Part shown: positions 33,545 to 44,352 of the stretch, one piece after another
How the letters are laid out: every line of letters begins with the position of its first letter
Position numbering within the stretch: position 1 is the stretch's first letter
NCBI GenBank assembly: GCA_037954235.1
Contig: JBBMOA010000017.1
Location: 13,117,027 to 13,181,026, forward strand
Direction: 5' to 3'
Length of the DNA: 64,000 nucleotides
Source: Aulostomus chinensis
Lineage: Eukaryota > Chordata > Actinopteri > Syngnathiformes > Aulostomidae
Made by a program: the position numbers and the translations under genes
The notes under the pieces: generated by a model
What the model was told of the DNA's origin: nothing
Database searches by the model: none
The model's input: only the letters and a program-made list of their open reading frames with translations

Positions 33545-36500
33545 TACATTACCAGCCCACCTCAGTCACAGATTTATCCAGACTCATTCATTCGGGGGAG
33601 GCAGCCCACTGATAGAGCTTCTATGTAGGCAGCAAATCCATGGACCAAACCCCTGCAGTGTTGAAGATGTAGTTGGTTCCACACAAAGCCGTTTCAAATG
33701 GGCTCCTTTGTGGACTGAGCTGGATCCAGGTGTGATTCATACATTCACTCAAGCCACGTTTGACGGTGGTCAGGGACACATGCTACAACACAAAAAGCAC
33801 TGGAGGACAGCCTGTCCGGTTTTCTCTAAACGGCTGAATTAGAGATGCAGAAGTTAATTAATGACCAATAACTTTTTCTTTTCTTTTTTTTTTACAAAAT
33901 TATCAAATAAAAATGGCACGTTTATTCTCCAAAGTTTATTTTGTAGCAAAAATATGGTTGAACAACTGTTATTCAAAAATGGCCTAACAAATGTAGAGAA
34001 CCCGTTAATTAAACAAATCATGGTGAGTGGAAATGGGAATTTAAATACAAATTCTCAAGATTCTGTACCCGCTTGAGGTGGTTTTTGTCTTTTTTTTTAA
34101 AAAAAAAGAGTAAAGGTAGAGAACAGTTGGAAACACCTCTTTAGAATAAGTTCGGACAAACTGACACGGCTGATTTTAGCTGGCGTGAAAGAACTATTAC
34201 AACTTGCCCGACTGAAAGGAATTCCTCAACGCCGATGACCTCTTCTTCCTCTACTGTTACAGCCACTTGTAATGTCGCTTATACTGCCATCTTCTGACAA
34301 AAATACACATCGCATACCGAGTTTATTTTCTTCCCGCAGTTGATAGAAACACACCTAATTTCCTTTTTCTATGATGTTTCCTTACTTTGTTTGACAATTT
34401 AATAGAAAGACGGTTTGAATTTAGGTCAGGAATTATGGGTGGGGGGGGGTGAATTATTACTCAACTTTTGTTATGAAAGCAAGAAAAGTTTTGCTGCCCT
34501 TTTTATGGTGGAGGTGGCTGTCACACACCACCCTTACTATAACCACTGCAGGTATCACCAAATCAGCCAGGACTGACATGAGTACAGGTTAAAATTAGAT
34601 TAGAAGTTTCCAGGGTGTTAAAATTTGGCTTGCAGGTTTGAAAGTCGACAAATTCTTTTATTAAGTGGAAGAAAAGTACCACTTCGAGTGGTTCTCTTCC
34701 TGAAAGTGCAGAAATTCCCCTCCCCCGGCTGAATGTTTCTGTTGGAGGGGACATGTGATCGCTGTGGGAACTTTGTGGTGGCATTATGAGTGTAGCTGGT
34801 TGAAGGCTACAGAAGTGCACCACCCCTCCTCTACCAACGCCACCTATTTAGTTTCTCTCATTCACTGCATCCCCCCCCCCCCCCCGAGTGTCAACTGAGA
34901 GGGTCAAACGATGGCGTGAGGACCCCTCCCCTGCTCCCCTGCTGCTTATTTAGTGTACATGAGGGCTAATAGGTTTTTCTTTTTTGTACCTGTCATTGTA
35001 GTTTCACAACTCGAAACAACAACAGGGAGACAAGAAGATTAATAATACTTAATTTGGAGAAAAGACTGAAGAGAAAAATGGCTTTCAAGCATTTCGTCTT
35101 GAAAACCTGCTTTAACTCTTGTTTGCTTGCGGTCACTTCTGGTGATGAAACCTCTGAAAGTCAGTCGGCTCTGCAGTGTCTTCCATTTAAGTTGATGTAT
35201 TTAACAACTCTTTCATGTTTACAGAAGAGAGGAGAGAGGCTGTAGGCAGACATGAGATTCCTGTATAATATGTTGTTGATCTAGAATCTCAAGTTTTTGT
35301 ATCTATAAGCCATTTTATCTGCTACAGTATAGTGACCAGATGCAGTGTTGCTCCACAGTGTATGCCTGAACATATACATATATATATTTTATTATTTTTT
35401 TTTAAAGGAGTGTTGTAGCTTTTGTGAGGGATTGTCAAGAGTTTAAATGTGTTTTACTGAGTGTGGACCAAATGTGAGTTTTCATTATACTCCATTTATG
35501 ATAAAACACAATGGAAGGACATGGAAATCACAACTTTGGAACTTGAAATTCACTTCATTGAAATGAAAATGTGAAACACAAGACTGATCAAAGACTGTCA
35601 GACGAATGATGTATTTATTCTCACCCAACATCGCTCCACTGAGCTCTGAACTTCATCTTCACATCTCCTCGTTGTTAAGAAATATGTGCTGAATTATAGA
35701 CGTGTAACCACTTTTTTGTTGTTTTTTTTGGTTGTTTAAATGTCCACTTGGTGTAGGTGTTCACTGCCACTTAGTCAATGTACTCAGCAAATATAGTTTG
35801 GTGAAAAAGCTTCGGTTTTAAACTCGATTTGTACTTGTGCATCGGGTCTACTACGCCTACTTCACCACAGGTTAGCTGGCATCATTTTCACTGGCTGCAG
35901 TTACATGGCTGAAACACTAGTTGGCGGCGGCGCTTCTATACCGCTTCCTCGGGTTTTCTTTGTGTACTTCAAACACTGGTGGAGGAAATGCTAATACATA
36001 CAAACAACGGATCAGTGTGAACGGGAATACGAGTTCCGCTCACTAAAGATAGAAAAATAAAAATAAATGTTACATGCAGGTTAGAAGAAGCTGCTTTTTT
36101 AGCATAGATTTATAAAACCCCCAGTAATTATTAGAAATGAAGGATATTGGATTTTCTAAACTGAAATTATGCTACAACTGATTCGGTCAGTGGCTGAGAT
36201 TCTTTGATGCTGATATTATCGGAAATGAAATATAAATGATATTTCCATTTTAAAAACACACGTAAACCTTCTGAATATTAATTTTTTCATGTTTTTTCAA
36301 AGGTCACAGATGAAGAAACTCAAGCAAAACAAGCCGACGTGAAATTTGGGCCCTCATAGCGATGCCGGTGTTTTGAAATAATGACCAGTATCTGCTGATG
36401 TTGTCACGGTTCCCTAGTAGTGATTAACATTTTAACAAAACCTTCAGTTTGATTTGCCGCTTTTTAAAATGTCACAAAGTCATTTTTGGTGAAAACAAAG

Positions 36501-36825
36501 CGTACAAACCCCTGATTTTGTTTGTCCCTGGAAGGTTTAACTCCTCCTAACCACCGGCTTTGAATCGAAGCAGAAGTGTAAATCCGACTTTGGTGTCACC
36601 AGTTGTGTGATGCACCATCACTGTATCAGAACTGTGCCCCCTTTTTATTTTTAGCGCCGTTTATCTTATTCTTATTGTCGAAATTTGTATTTTTCAGATT
36701 TTTTTCTGTATTGCAATGGAGAATGTTTTGGTATAACCTGATACAGTGAAATTCACCCTGTTTCACAAGACTTTTCCTTTTTTCTTTTTTTTTGGGGAAA
36801 GAATAAATGTTTATATGGGCTTGGA

Positions 36826-36872
<47 letters not shown>

Positions 36873-37915
36873 TCCTTACAATGACTCAGACGGATACATG
36901 AAGTGATGATGTAGTAGTTTCTGGTTAAAAATTGTGCAAAGATTGAAAAAAAAACCAAAATAACCACAATTAGAAACTTGAGAAAAATCGTGGAGGGAAC
37001 TGAGAATTCATGAAACAACAGATTAAAGAAAGGGAAGTTAGACTGAGCCGTCATCAGAGGAAAAGAAAGCGACACTATTGACTGAGAGATGATGCAGAAA
37101 TTGAGTGAAACTGCTTCGATCATGTGGAACTGAGGGGGTAAATGACTTACAGGCAGAGACGCTGAATCTTTGTCATTCTATGTTAATGTTCAAGTATTCT
37201 ACCACTTTACCTGCTGGACCTGTTTGCTCAGATAATCACAATAATAGAGCAAAGGAAGCGTCGCGCCAACACCCTGGGGTGAAATATCCCAAATACCACC
37301 TCATTTACTCCTGTCTATTAATACATGGGTAGTGTTTACTTCATGGTTGCATTGAGGCGTCCGACAGCTTCACGCCGATGAAGAATGTGGATGAAAACAG
37401 ATGATGAAGCGGCTCATTATCACCAGACTGAAGCAGAAACGGGCAGGTGATTGGAGAGTCGGGGGCATGCGTTGTTTGTGTTTGGATGTGAGAGTGAGAA
37501 GGCATTCAAGTAACTATAGTGGGTGTGTCTCACACACACCCTCAGGTGTCATATAAACCCTGTTGAACCTGTTATATGCACCTGTAGCACACACACACTC
37601 ACACACACTCACCTTTGGACCGTAAGCACTATTTCCTTGTGTTGGGACAAGTTGAACTTTAAGCTCATTGATCTTGTTTATACTGATGTCTCACCTTCAT
37701 CACCGTCAGGAAATCAGAGTCGGATTCATCTTCCTCAACCTCACCTTACACCTCTGAGTTGCCATTTTCTTCTTCGATCTGTGGCTTGTTTTGATGCAGG
37801 AGAATACACACGCAGTGGGTTTACTCAGTTTTCGGTGGCTGCAATCTTTACCTGCTTTGATTTTATGTCTCCGGGTGAGTGTTAGCAGCCCCTCAGGTTT
37901 GCAACTTAAAGCAAG
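33545..37915. other. fam163a 3' region and spacer before the rabgap1l-like gene
   Basis: No exon was recognised. The beginning is probably fam163a 3' UTR; AATAAA-type hexamers occur at several places (for example near 36802), so the transcript end cannot be fixed. There are C15 at 34871-34885 and (GT)n at 36831-36871. The last few hundred bases must hold the promoter and 5' UTR of the next gene; an acceptor-like CCCCTCAG ends 21 bases before its ATG. Open frames at 33480-33842 and 37523-37885 look non-coding. Confidence 0.55.
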
Positions 37916-40900
37916 ATGATGCAGGAGGTGTCCATCGTGACTGTGCAGGATGCCCAGTATACGGAGCAGATGACCGAGGAGGAGATCCTTGCCTGTCTGG
38001 TGGCTGAAACAGCACCCAGCTTCACAGTAAGAACTGCTGACTCATGGTTTAAATTCATCTAGTTTGCTTTTAGCATCACATCTGATATGACCATTCTCAT
38101 CCTGAAGTGATACTAGTCAAAACCGAGTTTGGTGTTTAGATAACGACAAGGTCACTAGTGCATGCAACAGATCTGAAGGGTGCACACGTATGATCAAAGT
38201 CTTCCTAGACCAACAAACCAAGCAGAGCTGAAGTGAAACCACTTTCTGAACGGTCTGGCAGCACGAGTGCAACAACACAAAACAACCCACTGAGGAAAGA
38301 TTTGTGCTTCAAGATATTAGGAAATGATTGATTGGTCATTTTAGATATACCAAAATGGATGGAAATTGCCATTTTAGGCTTTATAAAATCCCTCCTTCTT
38401 GTATCATCCATTCACACATCCCTCATGTCCTCAGCTCAATCTTATCTTGTTCTTATCCTTATCTTCATCTCTTCCCGGGCCTGTTCTTGATTTGTCGTGC
38501 TGCATTCGCTTCCACATCTGTTTGGGGGAGATAGCTGTCTTCAGCTCCGTCAAAAATGACAGTTTGACAGAATTACTATATTAAATTATCCCTGATTTTC
38601 TCTCTCTGTCTCTCTCTCTCTCTCTCTCTTGCTATCTATCTCTTTGCCCTCAGGTCCCAACAAAGAAAGCTAAACTGAGAGAAAGCCGTCTCCAAATAAT
38701 GGAGGATAAAGAGGACCCCTTGGTCAAATACCTGGTCAGAAATCTGCGTATCTGTCTCTGTTAAATCTCGACGTCAACTCATGTGCATCTTATAATTTTC
38801 TAAAAGATGACTACATTTCTCCTTGTCGAACTTTCTGAGTTTCTGATCGGCTCTCCTGTTTTTACAGGATGAGAACCGGCGGCTCGAGCAAGCCAGCCTC
38901 CGACTGGAGCAGGAGAACGATAACCTGGCCTACAGGCTGATCACCAGTAAGATCGCCCTGAGGAACGCTCTGGATAAGGTAGTGCTGCAGCTCCTGTCAG
39001 TCACATAGAGGAACTCAAGAGAATAAGTGTAACTCTACAATATATCAGGATAACACTGACAAATCTGCGGGAAAAACACAAGCTCAATATGCACAAATGC
39101 ACTGGTTTCATTTTTGTGGTTCAAGTTTGCTAATTATGTGGCAAAACCTCAGAAGAGAATACTGTGTACAACTATTTATTTCGGGTTCCCTGGGAGTTTT
39201 TCCTGTTCAGCATTGCGTAGTGGGGTTCTAATGATCAGACTTTTTCTTTTTTTTTTTTAATTGAGTTTCTTCAACTTTAAACTTCATGACACGTGTATGA
39301 AAGTTTTCTCATGCTCATATTTGTTCTGACACATGACAGGTTTGTTTTTGGACCCTCAATTTAGTCTTACAGGAAGTAAACAAAGCTTGATGGTTATTTA
39401 ATAACTCCTAACATCTATCGTGTACGTCTTTTAACCGAGGAACCACCCAGGATTATAAAAACGTTAACGTCACAGGACGTATACGTGAGTTGAGAAGAGC
39501 CATCGGGCTTTGCTTCCTGTCTGTAAGACTTAATTGCGGATTAAAAAAAAAAAAGAAAAGAAACCTTATAATGTGAAGGAACAAATTTGTGCTTCATTAA
39601 TGAGTCCATTAAAAGTGTTTACACCTACAAGTTCTGTCAGCCCACACTGAAGCATTGCGCTGTTCCAAAAAAAAAAAACAACCTTCTGGGAATACCACAT
39701 GGTGCTCTTTTGTTTTTCTTCAAAATGTTCTTATTTTAGAGCAGGATTGTATGCTTTAGAGAAGTAATGTGAAAAATTTCCAGTCCTTTGATTCAACTTT
39801 TAGACACGTATTGCATGAAGTATTTTCAATTAAAAACGTTTTCTTCGTTGTTTAAACTTGCGAGTAATGTTGCAGCAGTTTTCCCTGCTAGAAAGGTTTG
39901 TACACTGTCAGGTATATCATGCAAATATAAAAAAGGTTCATCAACAAGTTCATGTAAAATAAGATATGCATTTGTTCAGGCAGAAGACAATGTGGAGGCA
40001 CTTACCAAAGACCTCCTGGTGACCAAACGTCACCTGCAGGCAACAGAGGAGGAGATGAGCGGGAAGGAGGAGGAGGCTGCAATGGTAGGGGTCCATATTG
40101 TCCTATGTTCTTCTGCATCACTGTCAGGGTGGGGGTGAATTGTTCCACTCCTTTGATAGTTGAAGGAGGTGTTCCGGAGAGAGCTGGAGAAAGCTGAGCA
40201 GGAAGCCAAAAGATCATCAGGCATCATCGCAGACTACAAACAGGTACAGACAAGCGATGGCAAACCGATTAGACCTCCAATTATGTCAGATTCTTGGAAA
40301 ATGTGACGTTTTTGCTAATGATGTTAAAATAAGACTTTCTTCTTCTCTCAGATCTGCTCTCAGCTGACAAACCGTCTGGAGAGGCAGCAGGCCGCCCACA
40401 GAGAAGAGTTCGATTCACTCAAGGTGAGTTCAGCTCTCTTCTTCTTTCATGTCTCTAAAACTCTGTTCAAACACGGTTCAAGCTTCACTTCGTCGCTCAT
40501 TTCTAGCAGCAGGTGTTTTCAAATCATCTCTGGTCCTCCTTTGGCAGAGCAAGGTAAAAGCTTGTCCTCGCTGTCAGCACGCGCTAGATTCAGATGAACC
40601 AGCGGGTCCGAGCCCTGCAGCAGCACACGCGGACCAACTGAGGATGAATCAGCCGGACCAGGGTAAGACCACCAAAGGTCCCACAGGATCAGAGCAGAAG
40701 AAGGAGGACCAGGAGAAGGTGACTCTGAGGGTCCAGATTAGGGAGCTGGAAAAAGAGTTGGCGCAGACAAAACTTCAGATGGTGGAAGCCAAATGCAAGA
40801 TCCAGGTGAGAAGGAAAGAGATGACGCAGCCAATCATGCCTTGATCGGCATGGCGGTTTGTAAATTCTGAACAGATCGGTTAGAAAAGTACAACAACTTC

Positions 40901-41834
40901 TGTCCGACACTGTAGCTCATCGGATATTATAGATTTAGACATTTCAGATGGCTGCGCAATATTAAAAAGTAATTTTCTATCATAAAAGGAAGAGATAATG
41001 AGTTATTTTCCACAGTGGACGGAACCAAGATAAGCTGAATTCCAGTGAATGTCCAATTGGTTGATTTCTTTTTCTTTTTCTTTTTAATTCATTTGACATC
41101 CTGTGTAAAATGTCACTTCCTGATGGATTTATGAAAAATTAATTAATTCTTAGAGAGGCCATATATTTGAAGGGCGTTTTTCTCTACCAAGAAGGAGCAA
41201 AAGAAACCACACTTTATGTCATTTGAAAATGTATCTTAGAATCCTTAAAAAAAAAAGAAAAGATTTGTAATCTATTTGATTTGATTCGATTTATTTGTTT
41301 TACATCTGCCGGGCCACATTTAGACCTCTGCACTTGTCGGAAATCCTTTGCGCTGCTCAAAAGTGTCAGAGAAACTCGGAGTGAGAGGAAATAGCAGACA
41401 ATTACAACAAATTGAATGTATGTTGCATAGAAGTCAAAAAAGGGTCCCCCTGTCTAAACTTCAAACTCTGATCTTAAATCTTGGAGAGGAGCAGATCAGA
41501 ACGTGGATAATCACCTTGAATGAGGATCATCTGATGTTTTTGAGAAAAGAAAAACAAGAACAGATGTGTGGAACTGAAATGAATAAAAATGCTGCATTTC
41601 TACTGTATCGTACAGGACCTGGAGCACGAGAAGGGAATCCTGGCTCATGATCTCCAGGAAGCTAACAACAGCTGGATCAGTAAGGCCTTCACCTCCCTGC
41701 GGACATCCAGCGGAGGACTTCAGACTCTCAGCACGGTCAGAGATGGAGCGCCGACGTTGGGCTGGAGCCTCCACAGTAGCTCCCTCACTAAGAAGCTGTC
41801 GTGGCCTCACAGAGACAGTCGAGAAAACATCTGA
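37916..41834 (+). CDS. rabgap1l: RABGAP1L-like short coiled-coil protein, TBC domain absent
   Basis: Eight exons: 37916-38026, 38654-38734, 38868-38978, 39980-40084, 40160-40243, 40352-40423, 40548-40805, 41616-41834 (stop TGA). They encode 346 residues. The sequence matches the C-terminal coiled-coil part of RABGAP1L and specifically the short isoform, which begins MMEE: here MMQEVSIVTVQDAQ, then VPTKKAKL, ASLRLEQENDNLAYRLITSK, LKEVFRRELEKAEQEAK, IIADYKQICSQLTNRLE and ELAQTKLQMVEAKCKIQ. Residues about 60-205 and 250-300 are heptad-rich coiled coil. The cysteine pair CPRC (exon 7) corresponds to a conserved CxxC of the family. Exon 7 and the C-terminal tail are longer than in the human short isoform (about 253 residues, recalled). 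The Rab-GAP (TBC) and PTB exons are not present between fam163a and this start. The polyadenylation signal is 195 bases after the stop. Confidence 0.9.
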
Positions 41835-42028
41835 AGACAGACATCTCCTGCAGGATCGCTTGTAATTTATGCTGCTGTGACTTCTTATGTACATTAGGGG
41901 GCGATCTAGACACAACGTGAGCAGTGGAGAGTGCCTCAGGCAGGTACTTTCTTGTTCATCACTCCCATGAAGCTCTTTTTTACAGTTGTACAGCCGATCC
42001 ACGTGCCAAGAGTGTACATAATCAAAAT

Positions 42029-42034
42029 AATAAA
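42029..42034 (+). terminator. Polyadenylation signal of the rabgap1l-like gene
   Basis: AATAAA 195 bases after the stop codon. It lies about 400 bases upstream of the ebi3 start codon, so the two same-strand genes are tightly packed. Confidence 0.7.
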
Positions 42035-42108
42035 ATATTCCAAAACAACCTTAAATTAAGTGTGACACAAACTCAAACTTCCCTGACGTAAGGAAACTTC
42101 TTTTTTCA

Positions 42109-42125
42109 GGAGATTTCCCGGTGGT

Positions 42126-42185
<60 letters not shown>

Positions 42186-42220
42186 CCTCTTTCGTTTCAA
42201 CTGCAGCTGCTTTTTAAAGG
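42109..42220 (+). promoter_or_regulatory. Probable ebi3 promoter: kappaB-like, PU.1/IRF composite and TATA-like motifs
   Basis: A kappaB-like decamer occurs as GGAGATTTCC (42109-42118). On the minus strand GAAAGAGGAAGTG (plus 42181-42193) is a textbook PU.1 site, and GAAA-GA-GGAA fits an IRF-ETS composite element; a further GAAA half-site follows (42195-42198). TTTAAA at 42213-42218 could serve as a TATA-like box. Mammalian EBI3 is known to depend on NF-kappaB and PU.1, which makes these sites credible. A (CA)n tract separates the kappaB and PU.1 sites. Binding is inferred, not shown. Confidence 0.5.
42128..42183 (+). repeat. (CA)n microsatellite in the ebi3 promoter
   Basis: Uninterrupted CA tract between the kappaB-like and PU.1-like motifs, so its length sets their spacing. 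Confidence 0.96.
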
Positions 42221-42391
42221 TCTGAGCAGCTGCTGCAGCGACAGACAGCGAAGGAGACTCATCTGCAGGCTCCTTATCTCCGAACTTTGGCTCATGGAAC
42301 CCATAAAACCATAGCGGAAAGAAACTGAAACATAAAAATAGACTTGCCAATATCTGGAAAAAATTTTTAGGCAAACTCCATAAGTAACGTG

Positions 42392-42392
<1 letters not shown>

Positions 42393-42422
<30 letters not shown>
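42393..42422 (+). repeat. (GCT)10 trinucleotide repeat upstream of the ebi3 start codon
   Basis: Ten perfect GCT units end 16 bases before the ATG at 42439, so the repeat is probably transcribed as 5' UTR. Confidence 0.95.
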
Positions 42423-42438
42423 ACTCAGGGACTTCACG

Positions 42439-44297
42439 ATGGTTAGATGTGTGTGTGTCACTCTTCTCATGTGTGTTCTCGGGATTCAAGCGCTTGACCT
42501 GCTGAGGGCTGCAACATCAGGGAGTGAGTACCACTGACAGTTTCCTGTTTGTGCTGTTGAGGGTAGAGTTTATACTGAAAAGGAAGTTTTATTGAGAAAA
42601 GTACTGTTTCGTACAGTATGGGTGGTGAGGGGTGAAGTAGACCCAACTGCAGACTGTAGGATGGTGCACAAAAAGAGTTTTTATTGGTTCACGGGGTGAC
42701 TTGAGACGAGGACACTGGAGGCTTGACGTGAGAGCTGGAGACTGGAGACTGACGACTTGACTGGAGACTGGTTAGTGACACCCTGAACAAAAGACACGCA
42801 ACAACGCGACGAAACACGACAGTGGACCAACCCCGAGCAGGGGAAACAGGTGCAGTCAACCAGGTGAGACACAAGGTAATCACAGGAGGGAGGTCAGGAA
42901 GACAGGACTTGACTTCAAAATAAAACAGGAAGCACGAGACAGGGATCGTGACAAGTACTTCAGTTATACACACTAATTGTTGTTGTTTTTTTTTATAATT
43001 GAATACTCTGCACTCATGTCGCTGCAGGATGGTGTTCGCTTTTATACTCTCAGCAATAACAGCTAATACTTTACTTATTTTTATTGTTCCTGCCTGTTGC
43101 ATTATTTATAGATTCTTAGATGAAGACATAAAATGAACAATGCTACAGGAAAAGTCAGATATACTGATAATGGATCTTGCCATGCTGCGTTGATGGACTA
43201 AAATTTGAACCCCTGTTCATTGCACCATTTTACATCAAGATTCCAAAATTTAAAAAAACTTTAACTAGTATTCATATCTTCAACAGAAACTGGACTAGAA
43301 ATCTTTATCCATGATTAAAATGGGATTAAAACCAAGTGAAACGGATCCAAGTAAAACCTGAAAAGACACAACACAGCTCGCCGCAAAGAAATAAATGAAC
43401 AAATGTTAGTTTTCTTTTATTAAGATAAAGCTCCAAATTTTAATGACTTTAAATCATTAAACATGACGAAATAAACAGGATGAGCGCCACAAAACATCAT
43501 GAAAACAGGACGGAAACTAAATTAAAGAATAGGTTAAAAAAAAAAGGCTACATCCAATAATTCTCTCGTGTGTGTGTGTGTGTGTGTGTGTTTATTTCAG
43601 CCTTTCTGAGCTTTAAGTGACATTTCATTTTTAAGGCCTATTATAACTGTTAGTGTGCAACAGAGTAGGGTTTTTTTTTTCTCTCGTTGAAATTTGTACC
43701 TCATTCATTTTTTTTTCAATTTACACATTACTGTTATTTACTATTTTATATATTTAATTTCACAGATAAAATGTGTTATTCACATATATTAAACACGAGC
43801 AAAAACAACTTCTGTGCCTGTTTTTGCACTAAAACGGTGAAGGACAAAAATATTTTTTTGACTCATTTTGTTTTCACACGTCACATAAAATGAGAAGAAC
43901 CAGAGAAACTGTTTAAGTTCTGCTCAGGAAGCGGAGGTCATATGAGTGTGATGGCTGGTTCTAACACACAGGCCGCAGTCTCGTGTTTGCTTTTAGAGAA
44001 GTCAAAATCAAATAAAACAGAAGAATATCGATTCATCTGATCTAAAAGTTACAACGTTTCCTTCCAGTGGACCCTAGTACCAGTCCCAATGTGCGTTGTT
44101 GGTGTGCAAGCTATCCAAACCTGACTTTTTGCTCCTGGCCGGAACCATCCCACTCCCCACCAACACACTACATCACCTCCTACAGGTAAATCTGACAACC
44201 AAAACAAGCTCAGGTGGGATGACACAAAGCTCTGACCCCTTTTAGTGGAACCAACTCCTGCTGTACAGCGTCATTAAGGAGCTTTGACTCATTTATA

Positions 44298-44352
<55 letters not shown>

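Noticed and set aside
36626..37123. 165-codon minus-strand frame with a Thr-His run
   Set aside because: Built around the (GT)n tract at 36831-36871 and A/T-rich sequence; no homologue recognised.
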